Positions 1 through 7,781 are shown, counted from the stretch's first letter. The stretch: DNA of 34,000 nucleotides from Bacteroidaceae bacterium (GCA_017483765.1 JAFUVE010000055.1:1-34000); one strand, 5' to 3'. Translations and numbers: made by a program. Notes: generated from the letters alone by a model not told the origin.

Positions 1-139
1 CTTTGCCTGTGTTTGCCTCTTTTTGGCATCTTTGCTCTTAACCTCTTGAACCGTAGCTCGCTACGCTTCTGCGAGTTTGCGAGCAAATCTGCTCAAAAAT
101 AGTCTAAACACAGCCTAAAGCTAATTTTTAGAACCTGCC
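1..139. repeat. Left arm of a ~139-bp inverted repeat
   Basis: This segment is the reverse complement of 1170-1308 with only three mismatches that I can count; position i pairs with position 1309-i. It contains an internal short palindrome (CGTAGC/GCTACG near 51-66). The arm may continue to the left of the window, because the match is still running at base 1. The two arms enclose a single gene (454-1146). I do not recognise the repeat family. It could be an intergenic repeat or MITE present in two inverted copies, or the ends of a larger mobile unit. Confidence 0.9.
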
Positions 140-453
140 ATTAAGCAAAATCGGGATGTTTTGCATTGCTCAGAACTTCAGTGCAAAGGTACTGAATATA
201 TGGAAATTTCAAAAAGACAGAAACAAAATGTCCGAATTCAGCAATAAAGGTAATACATCAACGTTAATAATTCAAACAATTTAAGTAACAGAATTTAAAA
301 TGGGAGTTATGAAAGGAGGTTAACGGGTCTGCGACTCATGGACGATAGTTTTGCCAACGATAAACCAATATTGGCATCGATTCAAAACAAAACAGAACAA
401 AGTATTTATCAACCTATTCAGTAACTCGCAAAACATTTAAAAACATCCATAAT
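140..453. other. Intergenic region between the left repeat arm and the LCCL gene
   Basis: This stretch of about 310 bases is A+T-rich and holds no convincing coding region. No clear Bacteroidetes-type promoter is visible for the gene at 454. A minus-strand promoter-like sequence is present at 184-213. A GGAGG-containing stretch near 315-320 precedes only very short reading frames. Confidence 0.5.
184..213 (-). promoter_or_regulatory. Possible minus-strand promoter reading into the left repeat arm
   Basis: On the minus strand TACCTTTG (191 to 184) matches the Bacteroidetes -7 form TAnnTTTG. A TTTG lies 18 nt upstream (213 to 210), slightly closer than the usual 19-21 nt. If real, it would drive transcription leftwards through the repeat and out of the window. 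The evidence is motif-only. Confidence 0.3.
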
Positions 454-1146
454 ATGAAGAAAACAACATTTCAAAAACTGGCACTTTCCATTGTGCTATT
501 GGCGAGTCCTTTTATATCAATTTTTTCACAAGACCTGCCAAATGACATGATTGAATACCGCGACAAAGTCGGTTCCTCTTATCTCTTTTATGTGACGGGC
601 GATGACGGCGGCTCTTGCTTTGGCGGCGAGGACAATGTCTATACCGATGAGTCTCCGCTTGCTGTAGCAGCCATCCATGCGGGACTGCTGAAGGCAAACG
701 AGACAAAACTGATTAAAGTGAAGGTGTTGGCTGGTCGTGACAGCTATCCGTCGGTCACCCGCAACGGCATCACCTCAGAAGAACACGAAGCGTGCGATGG
801 AAGTTATCAGCTGTCAGCTCCTGCACCGGGCGACGTGGCAGGTGCTCCCACCACGATGTCGGACTACATAGGCAAGTACGACATCCTTTTCATTTTCAAG
901 GTTACCGGCCGCACAGAGGACCCCATCTGGGGAGGCAGAAACAATATCTACACCACCGACTCCCAAATAGCCACAGCAGCAGTGCATGCCGGTGTGCTGA
1001 AAGCCGGACAGACTGGAATCGTGAAAATAAAGGTAATGCCAGGCCAGAACACTTATCCTGAAATAACACGCTACGGCATCACCTCACATGAATTCGGAGA
1101 GTGGGAAGGCAGTTACCAATTTGTGAAAGAAGATGATAAAAAATAG
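454..1146 (+). CDS. Secreted protein with two tandem LCCL-like domains
   Basis: A 230-aa protein begins with a signal peptide: a Lys-rich start and a hydrophobic stretch at residues 9-25. The rest is an internal duplication at roughly residues 41-120 and 141-224. Each copy carries the LCCL-type pattern: Y-T-D-S, then AAxHAGxLKA, then a lysine-rich KVKV/KIKV strand, then SYP/TYP-(S/E)-(V/I)-T-R-x-GITS, then (E/G)GSYQ. LCCL domains are known from eukaryotic secreted proteins and some bacterial ones; their function is poorly defined. Copy 1 has two cysteines (55 and 114) that could pair. Copy 2 has none. The gene stands alone between two inverted repeat arms, so no operon context helps. I infer a periplasmic or surface location. 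The fold assignment rests on motif resemblance only. Confidence 0.75.
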   Translation: MKKTTFQKLALSIVLLASPFISIFSQDLPNDMIEYRDKVGSSYLFYVTGDDGGSCFGGEDNVYTDESPLAVAAIHAGLLKANETKLIKVKVLAGRDSYPSVTRNGITSEEHEACDGSYQLSAPAPGDVAGAPTTMSDYIGKYDILFIFKVTGRTEDPIWGGRNNIYTTDSQIATAAVHAGVLKAGQTGIVKIKVMPGQNTYPEITRYGITSHEFGEWEGSYQFVKEDDKK

Positions 1147-1169
1147 TGTTTTACATTATTTTAGTTTAA

Positions 1170-1308
1170 GGCAGGTTCTAAAAATTAGCTTTAGGCTGAG
1201 TTTAGACTATTTTTGAGCAGATTTGCCCGCAAACTCGCAGAAGCGTAGCGAGCTACGGTTCAAGAGGTTAAGGGCAAAGATGCCAAAAAGAGGCAAACAC
1301 AGGCAAAG
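1170..1308. repeat. Right arm of the ~139-bp inverted repeat
   Basis: Reverse-complement partner of bases 1-139, with about three mismatches. It begins 23 bp after the stop codon of the LCCL gene and ends 66 bp before fabD. A related short string (TTAGAACATGCC at 1334-1345, compared with TAGAACCTGCC at 129-139) lies just beyond it, in the orientation of the left arm. This suggests a further degraded copy of the repeat end. Confidence 0.9.
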
Positions 1309-1374
1309 ATAATTCTCTTGGATTTATTAATTATTAGAACATGCCTAAACACTAAACCAAAAAAAATAAAGTAA

Positions 1375-2271
1375 ATGAAAGCATTTGTATTCCCTGGCCA
1401 GGGGGCTCAATTCTCTGGCATGGGCAAAGATTTGTACGAGAGTAACCCAATCGCAAAAGAACTATTCGACAAAGCCGACGAAATCCTGGGCTTTGAAATC
1501 ACAAAAATCATGTTTGAGGGAACTGACGAGGAGCTGCGACAGACTAAGGTGACGCAGCCGGCCGTTTTCCTCCATTCTGTTATTTCTGCACTATGCATGG
1601 GAGATGCCTTCCAACCGGAGATGACGGCCGGACACTCCCTTGGAGAGTTCTCTGCGCTCGTCGCAGCTGGAGCGCTGTCTTTCGAGGACGGTCTGAAGCT
1701 CGTCAGCAAGCGTGCACAGGCTATGCAGAAAGCATGCGAGGCTGCTCCGTCAACAATGGCTGCCATCATCGCACTTCCCGACGAGAAAATCGAGGAGGTA
1801 TGCAACGAGGTGAGCAAACCAGGCAACATCGTCGTGCCGGCTAACTACAACTGCCCGGGACAGGTGGTCATATCCGGAAACATCGAAGCCATCAACGAGG
1901 CATGCGAGAAGCTCAAGGCAGCAGGTGCTAAACGTGCACTGCCGCTGAAAGTGGGAGGTGCATTCCATTCACCGCTCATGCAACCGGCTAAGGACGAGCT
2001 TCAGGCTGCCATCGAGGCTACAACATTCGCCACACCGAAATGCCCCGTTTACCAGAACGTGGACGGAAAGGCACACACCAACCCCGATGAAATCAAGCAG
2101 AACCTCATCGCACAGCTCACAGCTCCGGTGCGTTGGACGCTTGAGGTACAGACTATGATCGCAGACGGAGCCACCGACTTCACTGAGTGCGGTCCAGGCA
2201 AGGTTCTTCAAGGCCTTGTGGCAAAGATTGCCAAAGGTAACGAGAACGTGACTGCTCACGGCATTGAATAA
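1375..2271 (+). CDS. fabD: Malonyl-CoA:ACP transacylase FabD
   Basis: A 298-aa cytosolic enzyme of type II fatty acid synthesis. It moves the malonyl group from CoA to acyl carrier protein. The N-terminal GQGAQ (residues 8-12), the nucleophile elbow GHSLG with Ser88, Arg113, and GAFHS with catalytic His198 are all in the expected places, and the length is normal for the family. The ATG at 1375 is the obvious start, since the protein begins directly with the first beta strand. Other fab genes are not adjacent. The alpha-amylase gene follows after 41 bp on the same strand, with only a small GC hairpin (2291-2303) between them. Confidence 0.97.
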   Translation: MKAFVFPGQGAQFSGMGKDLYESNPIAKELFDKADEILGFEITKIMFEGTDEELRQTKVTQPAVFLHSVISALCMGDAFQPEMTAGHSLGEFSALVAAGALSFEDGLKLVSKRAQAMQKACEAAPSTMAAIIALPDEKIEEVCNEVSKPGNIVVPANYNCPGQVVISGNIEAINEACEKLKAAGAKRALPLKVGGAFHSPLMQPAKDELQAAIEATTFATPKCPVYQNVDGKAHTNPDEIKQNLIAQLTAPVRWTLEVQTMIADGATDFTECGPGKVLQGLVAKIAKGNENVTAHGIE

Positions 2272-2312
2272 AGTCCTCACATACACTGACGCCCCGAAGG
2301 GGCAGCCACTAT

Positions 2313-4124
2313 ATGCTGAAAACACGGACTTACATATGCAACATTGCTGGCAAGGCATTATGCTTTGCCGCAATGTTGCTTTTCATATGCTCAGTGGCGT
2401 CAAACGCACAAACGAAAACCAATAGAGAAAAGATGAAAGAAAAACCAGTAATATATCAAGTATTCACCCGACTGTTCGGTTCGAACTCGAAAAGTCCAGT
2501 GCAGTGGGGCGATGCAGAGACGAACGGCTTGGGCAAGATGGGCGACTTCACCCAGAAGGCCTTGGAAGAGATCCGAGAACTTGGCGCCACCCATATATGG
2601 TATACCGGCGTGATATCCCATGCCACCCAGCAGGATTACAGCGCATACGGGATAGCGAAGGACCATCCTTCCGTTGTGAAAGGAAAAGCCGGCAGTCCGT
2701 ATGCCATCAAGGACTACTACGACGTGGATCCCGACCTGGCCACCAACGTGGAGAACCGGATGAAGGAATTCGAGAATCTCGTGAAACGCACCCACAAAGC
2801 AGGATTGAAGATGATTATCGACTTTGTGCCCAATCATGTGGCCCGTCAATACCACTCCACCTGCAAGCCCGCCGGCGTGCGAGATCTTGGCGAGGACGAC
2901 GACGTGACGAAAAATTTCTCACCCTCCAACAACTTCTACTACCTGAGCGGACAGGCGTTCAGTCCACGTTTCAGCCTGGAGTCGCCCGACGGAAGTGTGT
3001 ACACGGAAAATCCTGCCAAGGCTACGGGCAACGACCAGTTCACATGCAGCCCCGACAGCAACGACTGGTATGAGACGGTGAAACTGAACTACGGCGTGGA
3101 CTACCAGGGAGGACGCACCCACCATTTCGACCCGATTCCGAACACATGGACGAAGATGGTGGACATCCTTCAGTTCTGGGCAGGCAAGGGCATCGACGGC
3201 TTCAGATGCGACATGGCAGAGATGGTGCCATGTGAGTTCTGGCAGTGGGCCATCCCCCAGGTGAAGGCATCTCATCCCGGCATCACTTTCATAGCCGAGG
3301 TTTACAATCCAGACGAATACCGCAACTATATCCACAACGGGCATTTCGACTACCTGTACGACAAAGTAGGGCTGTACGACACGCTCCGCATCGTGAGCAA
3401 CGGCGCCTCCGCCTCTTCCATCACTTACTGCTGGCAGTCCATCGACGACATACAGGACCACATGCTCAACTTCCTGGAAAACCACGACGAGCAACGAATC
3501 GCATCACCTTATTTCTGCAACAACGCCAACCAGGGCCGTCCGGCCATGCTTGTGAGCGCATTGATGCATGCCAATCCCGTGATGATTTATTTCGGCCAGG
3601 AACTGGGCGAGAAAGGGATGGACAGTGAAGGCTTCAGCGGTGAGGACGGAAGAACTACGATATTCGACTACTGGACGGTTGAGACCATCCGTCGCTGGCG
3701 TAATAACGGTAAGTTCGACGGCAAGCAACTGACCAACGAAGAGCAGTCGCTTCGTCAGTTCTACCAGACTGTGCTGACGTTGTGCAACAAGGAGCCAGCA
3801 ATCCGTGAAGGCCAGTTCTACGACATCATGTACGCGAACTACGAAAACCAGGAGATGGACACGAACCGTCAGTATGCCTTCCTACGCAAATCTGGCAAGA
3901 GCCTGATCCTTGTGATAGCCAATTTCGACCACAATGCGGTACACACAAAGGTGAGGATTCCAGCCGCCGCTTTCACGCACCTCGGCATCCCCACAGACAA
4001 GGGGATGATGAAAGTGAAAGACCTGCTGAGCGGGAAGACAGAGGAACAGACTCTTTCTCCCGACGGCATGATAGAGACCGACTTGGAAGGAAGCTATGGA
4101 AAGGTTCTGAAATTCAGACTTTAA
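2313..4124 (+). CDS. Secreted GH13 alpha-amylase-family glycoside hydrolase
   Basis: A 603-aa protein with an N-terminal signal peptide (hydrophobic residues about 15-30, then S-N-A-Q). It carries the four conserved GH13 regions: DFVPNH at 170-175, GFRCDMAE with the nucleophile Asp300, FIAEVYN with the acid/base Glu329, and ENHDEQR with His391-Asp392. The catalytic set is therefore complete. GH13 enzymes act on alpha-glucans such as starch, maltodextrins or glycogen; exact specificity cannot be read from the sequence. The C-terminal ~110 residues look like the usual beta-sandwich domain C. Export suggests a periplasmic or surface role. No susC/susD pair lies nearby, so it is not in a recognisable Sus-like locus here. 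An internal ATG at 2433 would give a cytosolic form but would lose the signal peptide. Confidence 0.92.
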   Translation: MLKTRTYICNIAGKALCFAAMLLFICSVASNAQTKTNREKMKEKPVIYQVFTRLFGSNSKSPVQWGDAETNGLGKMGDFTQKALEEIRELGATHIWYTGVISHATQQDYSAYGIAKDHPSVVKGKAGSPYAIKDYYDVDPDLATNVENRMKEFENLVKRTHKAGLKMIIDFVPNHVARQYHSTCKPAGVRDLGEDDDVTKNFSPSNNFYYLSGQAFSPRFSLESPDGSVYTENPAKATGNDQFTCSPDSNDWYETVKLNYGVDYQGGRTHHFDPIPNTWTKMVDILQFWAGKGIDGFRCDMAEMVPCEFWQWAIPQVKASHPGITFIAEVYNPDEYRNYIHNGHFDYLYDKVGLYDTLRIVSNGASASSITYCWQSIDDIQDHMLNFLENHDEQRIASPYFCNNANQGRPAMLVSALMHANPVMIYFGQELGEKGMDSEGFSGEDGRTTIFDYWTVETIRRWRNNGKFDGKQLTNEEQSLRQFYQTVLTLCNKEPAIREGQFYDIMYANYENQEMDTNRQYAFLRKSGKSLILVIANFDHNAVHTKVRIPAAAFTHLGIPTDKGMMKVKDLLSGKTEEQTLSPDGMIETDLEGSYGKVLKFRL

Positions 4125-4153
4125 AACACACTCTCCCATATATTAGAGGATTT

Positions 4154-4188
4154 AAAAAGACGGACATGCAAGGCATGCCCGTCTTTTT
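4154..4188. terminator. Bidirectional rho-independent terminator
   Basis: AAAAAGACGGACATGC (4154-4169) pairs with its complement at 4173-4188 with one mismatch, around a 3-nt loop. The A-run on one side and T-run on the other let it work in both directions. It sits between the convergent amylase (+) and asnA (-) genes. Confidence 0.9.
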
Positions 4189-4225
4189 CTATATCATGAT
4201 TTCCTTATCCAAGTCTGTTTAAGCA

Positions 4226-5263
4226 TCAGATGAGGTGCATACCCAGGGCTGCACATTCCTGACGCATGTCGTCTGGCCAGATGCTGGCCTGGATTTCTCC
4301 GATATGCGCTTTGTGGAGCAGGACGAGGCAGAGTCTGCTCTGCCCGATGCCGCCTCCTATGGAGAGCGGCAGCTTGTCGTTGAGCAGCTGCTGATGGAAG
4401 AAGAGGTTTACACGTTCCATCTTTCCTGTCAATTCGAGTTGTCGGAGCAGCGTCTCCTTATCGACACGAATTCCCATGGATGAAAGCTCTATGCTGCGGT
4501 TGAGAATAGGATACCAAATGAAGATGTCGCCGTTCAGGCCTTTGTATCCGTCGGTGTTTGGTGTGGTCCAGTCGTCATAGTCAGGAGCACGCAGGTCGTG
4601 TGGCTGTCCGTTGGAAAGCACGCCTCCGATGCCCATGATGAAGACTGCCCCGTATGCCTTGCATACAGCGTCCTCGCGTTCTTTTGGCGTCATATTGGGA
4701 TACATCTTCACAAGTTCCTCACTGTGGAAGAAATGAATTTCCTCCGGCAGGAAAGGCTGAATCTGAGGATAAGTCTCGCAGACGAGGTACTCGGTCCGCC
4801 TGATGGCAGAATAGATTGACCTGACGATTTTCTTGAGGAAATCAATGTCCCTGTCTTCCTTCCTGATCGTGCGGCACCAGTCCCACTGATCGACATACAG
4901 CGAGTGGATATTATCAAGCTCTTCATCTCCCCTGATGGCATTCATATCGGTGTAGAGCCCGTATCCGGGCTGAATCTGATACTCGGCGAGCATGAGTCGC
5001 TTCCATTTAGCGAGAGAATGTACAACCTCCGCCACCTGCTCTCCCATGTCCTTGATAGGGAAACTGACCGGACGCTCCACTCCGTTCAAGTCGTCGTTGA
5101 TGCCCAGTCCGCGTAAGACGAACAAAGGCGCGGTGACACGCCTGAGCCTGAGTTCCGTCGACAAGTTGGACTGAAAGAAATCCTTGATTAACTTGATACC
5201 CTGTTCGGTCTGCGCCGGATTGAGCAGCGGCTTGTAGTTTTCCGGCTTGATAATCTTACCCAT
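4226..5263 (-). CDS. asnA: Aspartate-ammonia ligase (asparagine synthetase A)
   Basis: A 345-aa cytosolic enzyme that makes asparagine from aspartate, ammonia and ATP, with a class II aminoacyl-tRNA-synthetase-like fold. Diagnostic stretches are L-Y-V-D-Q-W-D-W-C-R, the R-x-E-Y-L-V-C-E region and the C-terminal G-G-G-I-G-Q-S-R-L ATP-site motif. The frame stays open upstream to 5608. I chose the ATG at 5263 because the protein then starts like the family (M-G-K-I-I-K-P), has the normal length, and lies just downstream of a well-formed promoter at 5333-5364 that would fall inside a longer reading frame. It is transcribed toward the terminator at 4154-4188 and is separate from pyrD, which ends 158 bp upstream. 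Confidence 0.96.
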   Translation of the reverse strand: MGKIIKPENYKPLLNPAQTEQGIKLIKDFFQSNLSTELRLRRVTAPLFVLRGLGINDDLNGVERPVSFPIKDMGEQVAEVVHSLAKWKRLMLAEYQIQPGYGLYTDMNAIRGDEELDNIHSLYVDQWDWCRTIRKEDRDIDFLKKIVRSIYSAIRRTEYLVCETYPQIQPFLPEEIHFFHSEELVKMYPNMTPKEREDAVCKAYGAVFIMGIGGVLSNGQPHDLRAPDYDDWTTPNTDGYKGLNGDIFIWYPILNRSIELSSMGIRVDKETLLRQLELTGKMERVNLFFHQQLLNDKLPLSIGGGIGQSRLCLVLLHKAHIGEIQASIWPDDMRQECAALGMHLI

Positions 5264-5311
5264 TATATGTTTCCTCTTGAATTGTTTCGTGCAAAAAATA
5301 GTAAAAAAAGA

Positions 5312-5359
5312 GAATATTTGATAAATTTCGTGCAAAGTTACAAAATTTATCAAATATTC
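5312..5359. repeat. 17-bp perfect inverted repeat around the asnA start site (candidate operator)
   Basis: GAATATTTGATAAATTT (5312-5328) is exactly reverse-complementary to 5343-5359, with a 14-nt spacer. The spacer holds the asnA -7 box (5333-5340), and the right arm fills the interval between the -7 and -33 boxes. A further palindrome CAAATATTTG (5361-5370) repeats the same half-site and overlaps the -33 TTTG. The placement is that of a repressor or activator operator. The regulator is unknown. Confidence 0.75.
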
Positions 5360-5364
5360 ACAAA
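5333..5364 (-). promoter_or_regulatory. asnA promoter
   Basis: On the minus strand there is a TTTG (5364 to 5361), 20 nt, then TAACTTTG (5340 to 5333). This is an exact fit to the Bacteroidetes primary sigma-factor promoter form. The predicted start point would be near 5326, leaving a leader of about 60 nt before the asnA ATG. Confidence 0.85.
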
Positions 5365-5420
5365 TATTTGCCAATTTATTTTCAAAAAGAAAGCAAAATT
5401 GGATTTTTACTTGACAGTTG

Positions 5421-6326
5421 TCACACAGCACCGATAATTTCCTGCACAGACTTATATTTGTGTTGGTCGAGCCAGCGGCTGATGCCCTGTGCGATTTTGA
5501 CACTGACAGCAGGGTCGATGAAATTGGCTGTCCCGATCTGCACGGCCGATGCCCCGGCCATAAGGAACTCGATGGCATCCTCCGTTGTGGAAATTCCCCC
5601 AAGCCCAACGACAGGAATCTTAACCGCTTTAGCCACTTGCCATACCATCCGGAGTGCTACGGGCTTCACTGCCGGTCCACTAAGCCCGCCTGTGTTGATG
5701 GAGAGTTTAGGACAGCGGCGGTTGATGTCGATTGCCATTCCCATGAGCGTGTTGATGAGCGAGACGGCGTCGGCCCCCGCGTCTTCCACGGCAAGCGCAA
5801 TCTCAGCAATGTCGGTGACATTCGGAGAGAGCTTTACGATAAGCGTCTTGTCATAGGCCTTGCGTACTGCCTCGACGACAGCTCTTGCTCCTTTCGACGT
5901 GACACCGAATGCCATGCCTCCCTGCTTCACATTGGGGCATGAAATGTTGAGTTCAATGGCAGGTATACGCTCCAGTTCGTTGATTCTGGCGGCACAGAGT
6001 GCGTAGTCCTCGATGCTGGAGCCAGAGACATTGACAATCATGTTGGTGTCGATATCCTTGATTTTGGGGTAGATATTCTTGCAGAAATAGTCCACACCCT
6101 TGTTCTGCAGCCCCACGCAGTTAAGCATGCCGCTGGCTGTCTCCGCCATACGCGGATAGTCATTGCCCTCTCGGGGGTGAAGCGTTGTGCCCTTCACGAT
6201 GATTCCTCCGATGTCGGAGAGGTTGACGAGATCGGCGAACTCAATTCCGTAGCCGAAGGTGCCGGATGCTGTCATCACTGGGTTTTTAAGTTTGAGCCTT
6301 CCTATGTTGGTTGTGATTTGCGCCAT
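5421..6326 (-). CDS. pyrD: Dihydroorotate dehydrogenase B, catalytic subunit
   Basis: A 301-aa FMN enzyme that oxidises dihydroorotate to orotate in pyrimidine synthesis. It is the class 1B type: the catalytic base is Cys130 in N-I-S-C-P-N, the N-terminus has the [10 protein letters not shown] flavin motif, and the C-terminus has G-G-I-S-T and Q-I-G-T-A phosphate-binding motifs. There is no membrane-targeting N-terminal extension, as expected for class 1. It lies directly downstream of pyrK, its electron-transfer partner, so the two subunits are probably co-transcribed. The 146-bp gap between them is almost entirely tandem repeats. Confidence 0.97.
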   Translation of the reverse strand: MAQITTNIGRLKLKNPVMTASGTFGYGIEFADLVNLSDIGGIIVKGTTLHPREGNDYPRMAETASGMLNCVGLQNKGVDYFCKNIYPKIKDIDTNMIVNVSGSSIEDYALCAARINELERIPAIELNISCPNVKQGGMAFGVTSKGARAVVEAVRKAYDKTLIVKLSPNVTDIAEIALAVEDAGADAVSLINTLMGMAIDINRRCPKLSINTGGLSGPAVKPVALRMVWQVAKAVKIPVVGLGGISTTEDAIEFLMAGASAVQIGTANFIDPAVSVKIAQGISRWLDQHKYKSVQEIIGAV

Positions 6327-6330
6327 AATT

Positions 6331-6379
6331 GTTGAGAGTTGAGGGTTGAGAGTTGAGAGTTGAAGGTTGAAGGTTGAGA
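6331..6379. repeat. Tandem 7-nt repeat (GTTGAGA-like), seven units
   Basis: Seven uninterrupted heptamers on the + strand: GTTGAGA, GTTGAGG, GTTGAGA, GTTGAGA, GTTGAAG, GTTGAAG, GTTGAGA. The tract ends 4 bp before the pyrD start codon (on the other strand), so any ribosome-binding signal for pyrD must lie within it. Similar heptad tracts occur at five other gene junctions in this window. Confidence 0.95.
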
Positions 6380-6384
6380 GTCTT

Positions 6385-6465
6385 GTCAGACAAGTCGGAC
6401 TGGTCAGACAAGTCGGACTGGTCAGACAGGTCGGACAGGTCAGACAGGTCAGACTGGCCAGTCAA
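6385..6465. repeat. Tandem 9-nt repeat (GTCAGACAA / GTCGGACTG), about nine units
   Basis: Eight clear 9-mers run from 6385 to 6456 in alternating GTCAGACAA/GTCGGACTG forms, followed by a degenerate ninth unit to 6465. The tract follows the 7-nt tract directly and ends 7 bp from the pyrK stop codon. The unit length is a multiple of three, but no gene uses it. Confidence 0.95.
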
Positions 6466-6472
6466 AGGAGAT

Positions 6473-7249
6473 TCAGTCGAGTTCCCAGGTAAGCTGGTTG
6501 ATATTGAATACGGGGCCTTCAGTGCAGACGCAGACATTTCCTCTGACCGTCTTCTCCACGCAGCAAAGACAAGCTCCGAGTCCGCATGCCATAAGATTTT
6601 CGAGGGACACCTCACAAGGGATGTTGACCGCATTGGCATATTTGGCCACCGCCACCATCATCGGTTTTGGTCCGCAGACGGAGATTCGGGAGAATCCCGC
6701 TCGCTGCAGCACGGAATGTTGTGTGACGAATCCTTTCTCACCCGCCGATCCATCCTCTGTCGTGACATACACCTGTCCATACTGTCGGAAGAGATCGAGC
6801 TCGAGCAAGTCAGCCTGAGTACGTGCGCCCAGCAGGAACAGAGGAATGCCTCCCTTCTCCTGGACATATTTTCCGTAGAGCAGGAGCGGTGCCACCCCTA
6901 CTCCACCTCCCACCAAGAGCACCTTCTCTCCCGGCGTAACCTCTTGCGAGAATCCGTTGCCCAGCGGGAAGAGGACTTCAAGCTTATCGCCAGGCAGGAG
7001 TTGGGCCATAGCCCGTGTCCCGTCGCCCTTAAGCTGCACAAGGAGCCACAGCTCGTTGGACTGCCTGTCGTAGAAATTGATGGATATGGGTCGTCGGAGG
7101 AAAGTTCTCGGGCTGTTTTCCACCTTCACCTGCACAAACTGTCCCGGCATCACCTCTGGCAAGGGCATGGAGTCAGTAAGCTTGATGAGCACATGTGATT
7201 GGTTGAGCCATTCAACCTCCTTCACTGTCAAAATTTTGTTATATTTCAT
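6473..7249 (-). CDS. pyrK: Dihydroorotate dehydrogenase B, electron-transfer subunit
   Basis: A 258-aa FAD/[2Fe-2S] protein that passes electrons from PyrD to NAD+. In order: an FAD-binding barrel with L-R-R-P-I-S (residues 51-56), an NAD-binding domain with L-L-V-G-G-G-V-G-V-A-P-L, and a C-terminal iron-sulphur segment with Cys222, Cys227, Cys230 and Cys242 in CX4CX2CX11C spacing. All expected ligands are present. The frame is open to 7291, but the ATG at 7249 gives the family's normal start (M-K-Y-N-K-I) and length. It is the first gene of a pyrK-pyrD pair, with a -7 box at 7302-7309 upstream. Confidence 0.96.
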   Translation of the reverse strand: MKYNKILTVKEVEWLNQSHVLIKLTDSMPLPEVMPGQFVQVKVENSPRTFLRRPISINFYDRQSNELWLLVQLKGDGTRAMAQLLPGDKLEVLFPLGNGFSQEVTPGEKVLLVGGGVGVAPLLLYGKYVQEKGGIPLFLLGARTQADLLELDLFRQYGQVYVTTEDGSAGEKGFVTQHSVLQRAGFSRISVCGPKPMMVAVAKYANAVNIPCEVSLENLMACGLGACLCCVEKTVRGNVCVCTEGPVFNINQLTWELD

Positions 7250-7301
7250 ATAAAATAAGGTATGAAATCGTCCTAAAAAGACGTAAAGCAACTTTTTTTT
7301 G

Positions 7302-7309
7302 CAAATTTA
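7302..7309 (-). promoter_or_regulatory. -7 box of the pyrK-pyrD promoter
   Basis: TAAATTTG on the minus strand matches TAnnTTTG and lies 53 bp upstream of the pyrK ATG. I see no good TTTG at the -33 position. Confidence 0.5.
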
Positions 7310-7353
7310 GTAAAACTTTTCACGAAAAATGGTGTTAATAGAAAAAAAATGAC

Positions 7354-7361
7354 TAAATTTG
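7354..7361 (+). promoter_or_regulatory. -7 box of the tRNA-Thr promoter
   Basis: TAAATTTG on the + strand, 32 bp before the tRNA-Thr gene, matches TAnnTTTG. The -33 region is not well conserved. It faces away from the pyrK promoter, making a divergent pair. Confidence 0.55.
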
Positions 7362-7393
7362 CATTCGATTTGCGAAAAGCATCGCGAAAACAA

Positions 7394-7466
<73 letters not shown>

Positions 7467-7558
7467 CACAAGCGACAGAGAAAGGACGGACAAAGGGAGT
7501 CAGAAAGGACGAAAAAAGATATTTTTTCTTTGTTTGACGAACTTTTTTCTAAAATCTC

Positions 7559-7589
7559 TTGCATAGTTGAAAAAATAGGTTTAACTTTG
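7559..7589 (+). promoter_or_regulatory. Promoter of tRNA-Ser
   Basis: TTG (7559-7561), 20 nt, then TAACTTTG (7582-7589). This fits the Bacteroidetes -33/-7 promoter pattern, 60 bp upstream of the tRNA-Ser gene. It suggests the two tRNA genes are transcribed separately. Confidence 0.7.
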
Positions 7590-7649
7590 CACTCGCTTTG
7601 GGACATCACCGCTTTTTTGAGTTGAATGTCCTGCTATCAGCCGAAGTCT

Positions 7650-7736
7650 GGAAGGATGGGTGAGTGGCTGAAACCAGCAGTTTGCTAAACTGCCGTACGT
7701 GTAAGCGTACCGGGGGTTCGAATCCCCCTTCTTCCA
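7650..7736 (+). tRNA. tRNA-Ser (anticodon GCT)
   Basis: An 87-nt class II tRNA. The acceptor GGAAGGA pairs with TTCTTCC. The anticodon stem GCAGT/ACTGC encloses TTGCTAA, giving anticodon GCT (reads AGC/AGT). There is a long variable arm with a GTAC-type stem, and the T stem GGGGG/CCCCC encloses TTCGAAT. The discriminator reads A rather than the G usual for serine tRNAs. CCA is not encoded. Confidence 0.96.
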
Positions 7737-7747
7737 CTGACAAATGA

Positions 7748-7781
7748 AAGGAGAGCTTTTTTACAAGGCTCTCTTTTTTTT
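7748..7781 (+). terminator. Rho-independent terminator after tRNA-Ser
   Basis: AAGGAGAGC (7748-7756) pairs with GCTCTCTTT (7768-7776), with one G-T pair, followed by a T-run to 7781. It ends the tRNA transcript. Confidence 0.85.

Noticed and set aside
1281-1313. Short frame starting ATGCCAAAAAGA in the right repeat arm
   Set aside because: It is only 10 codons long in the right arm, and repeat-borne short frames without support are not gene evidence.
2291-2303. GCCCC/GGGGC hairpin after fabD as terminator
   Set aside because: The stem is only 5 bp and no T-run follows. It may slow transcription but is not a convincing terminator.
5264-5608. N-terminal extension of asnA (frame open to 5608)
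   Set aside because: It covers the promoter, the palindrome and the end of pyrD, is A+T-rich, and has no counterpart in the AsnA family. The ATG at 5263 gives the normal length.
6331-6465. CRISPR array
   Set aside because: The repeats are 7 and 9 nt and directly abutting, with no spacers. No cas gene is present in the window.
6374-7198. Long + strand reading frame opposite pyrK
   Set aside because: It begins within the 9-nt repeat and is antisense to a clear pyrK gene. Composition and content match no protein.
7511-7528. GAAAAAA...TTTTTTC palindrome between the tRNA genes as terminator
   Set aside because: The stem is almost entirely A-T, so it would be too weak for a typical terminator.
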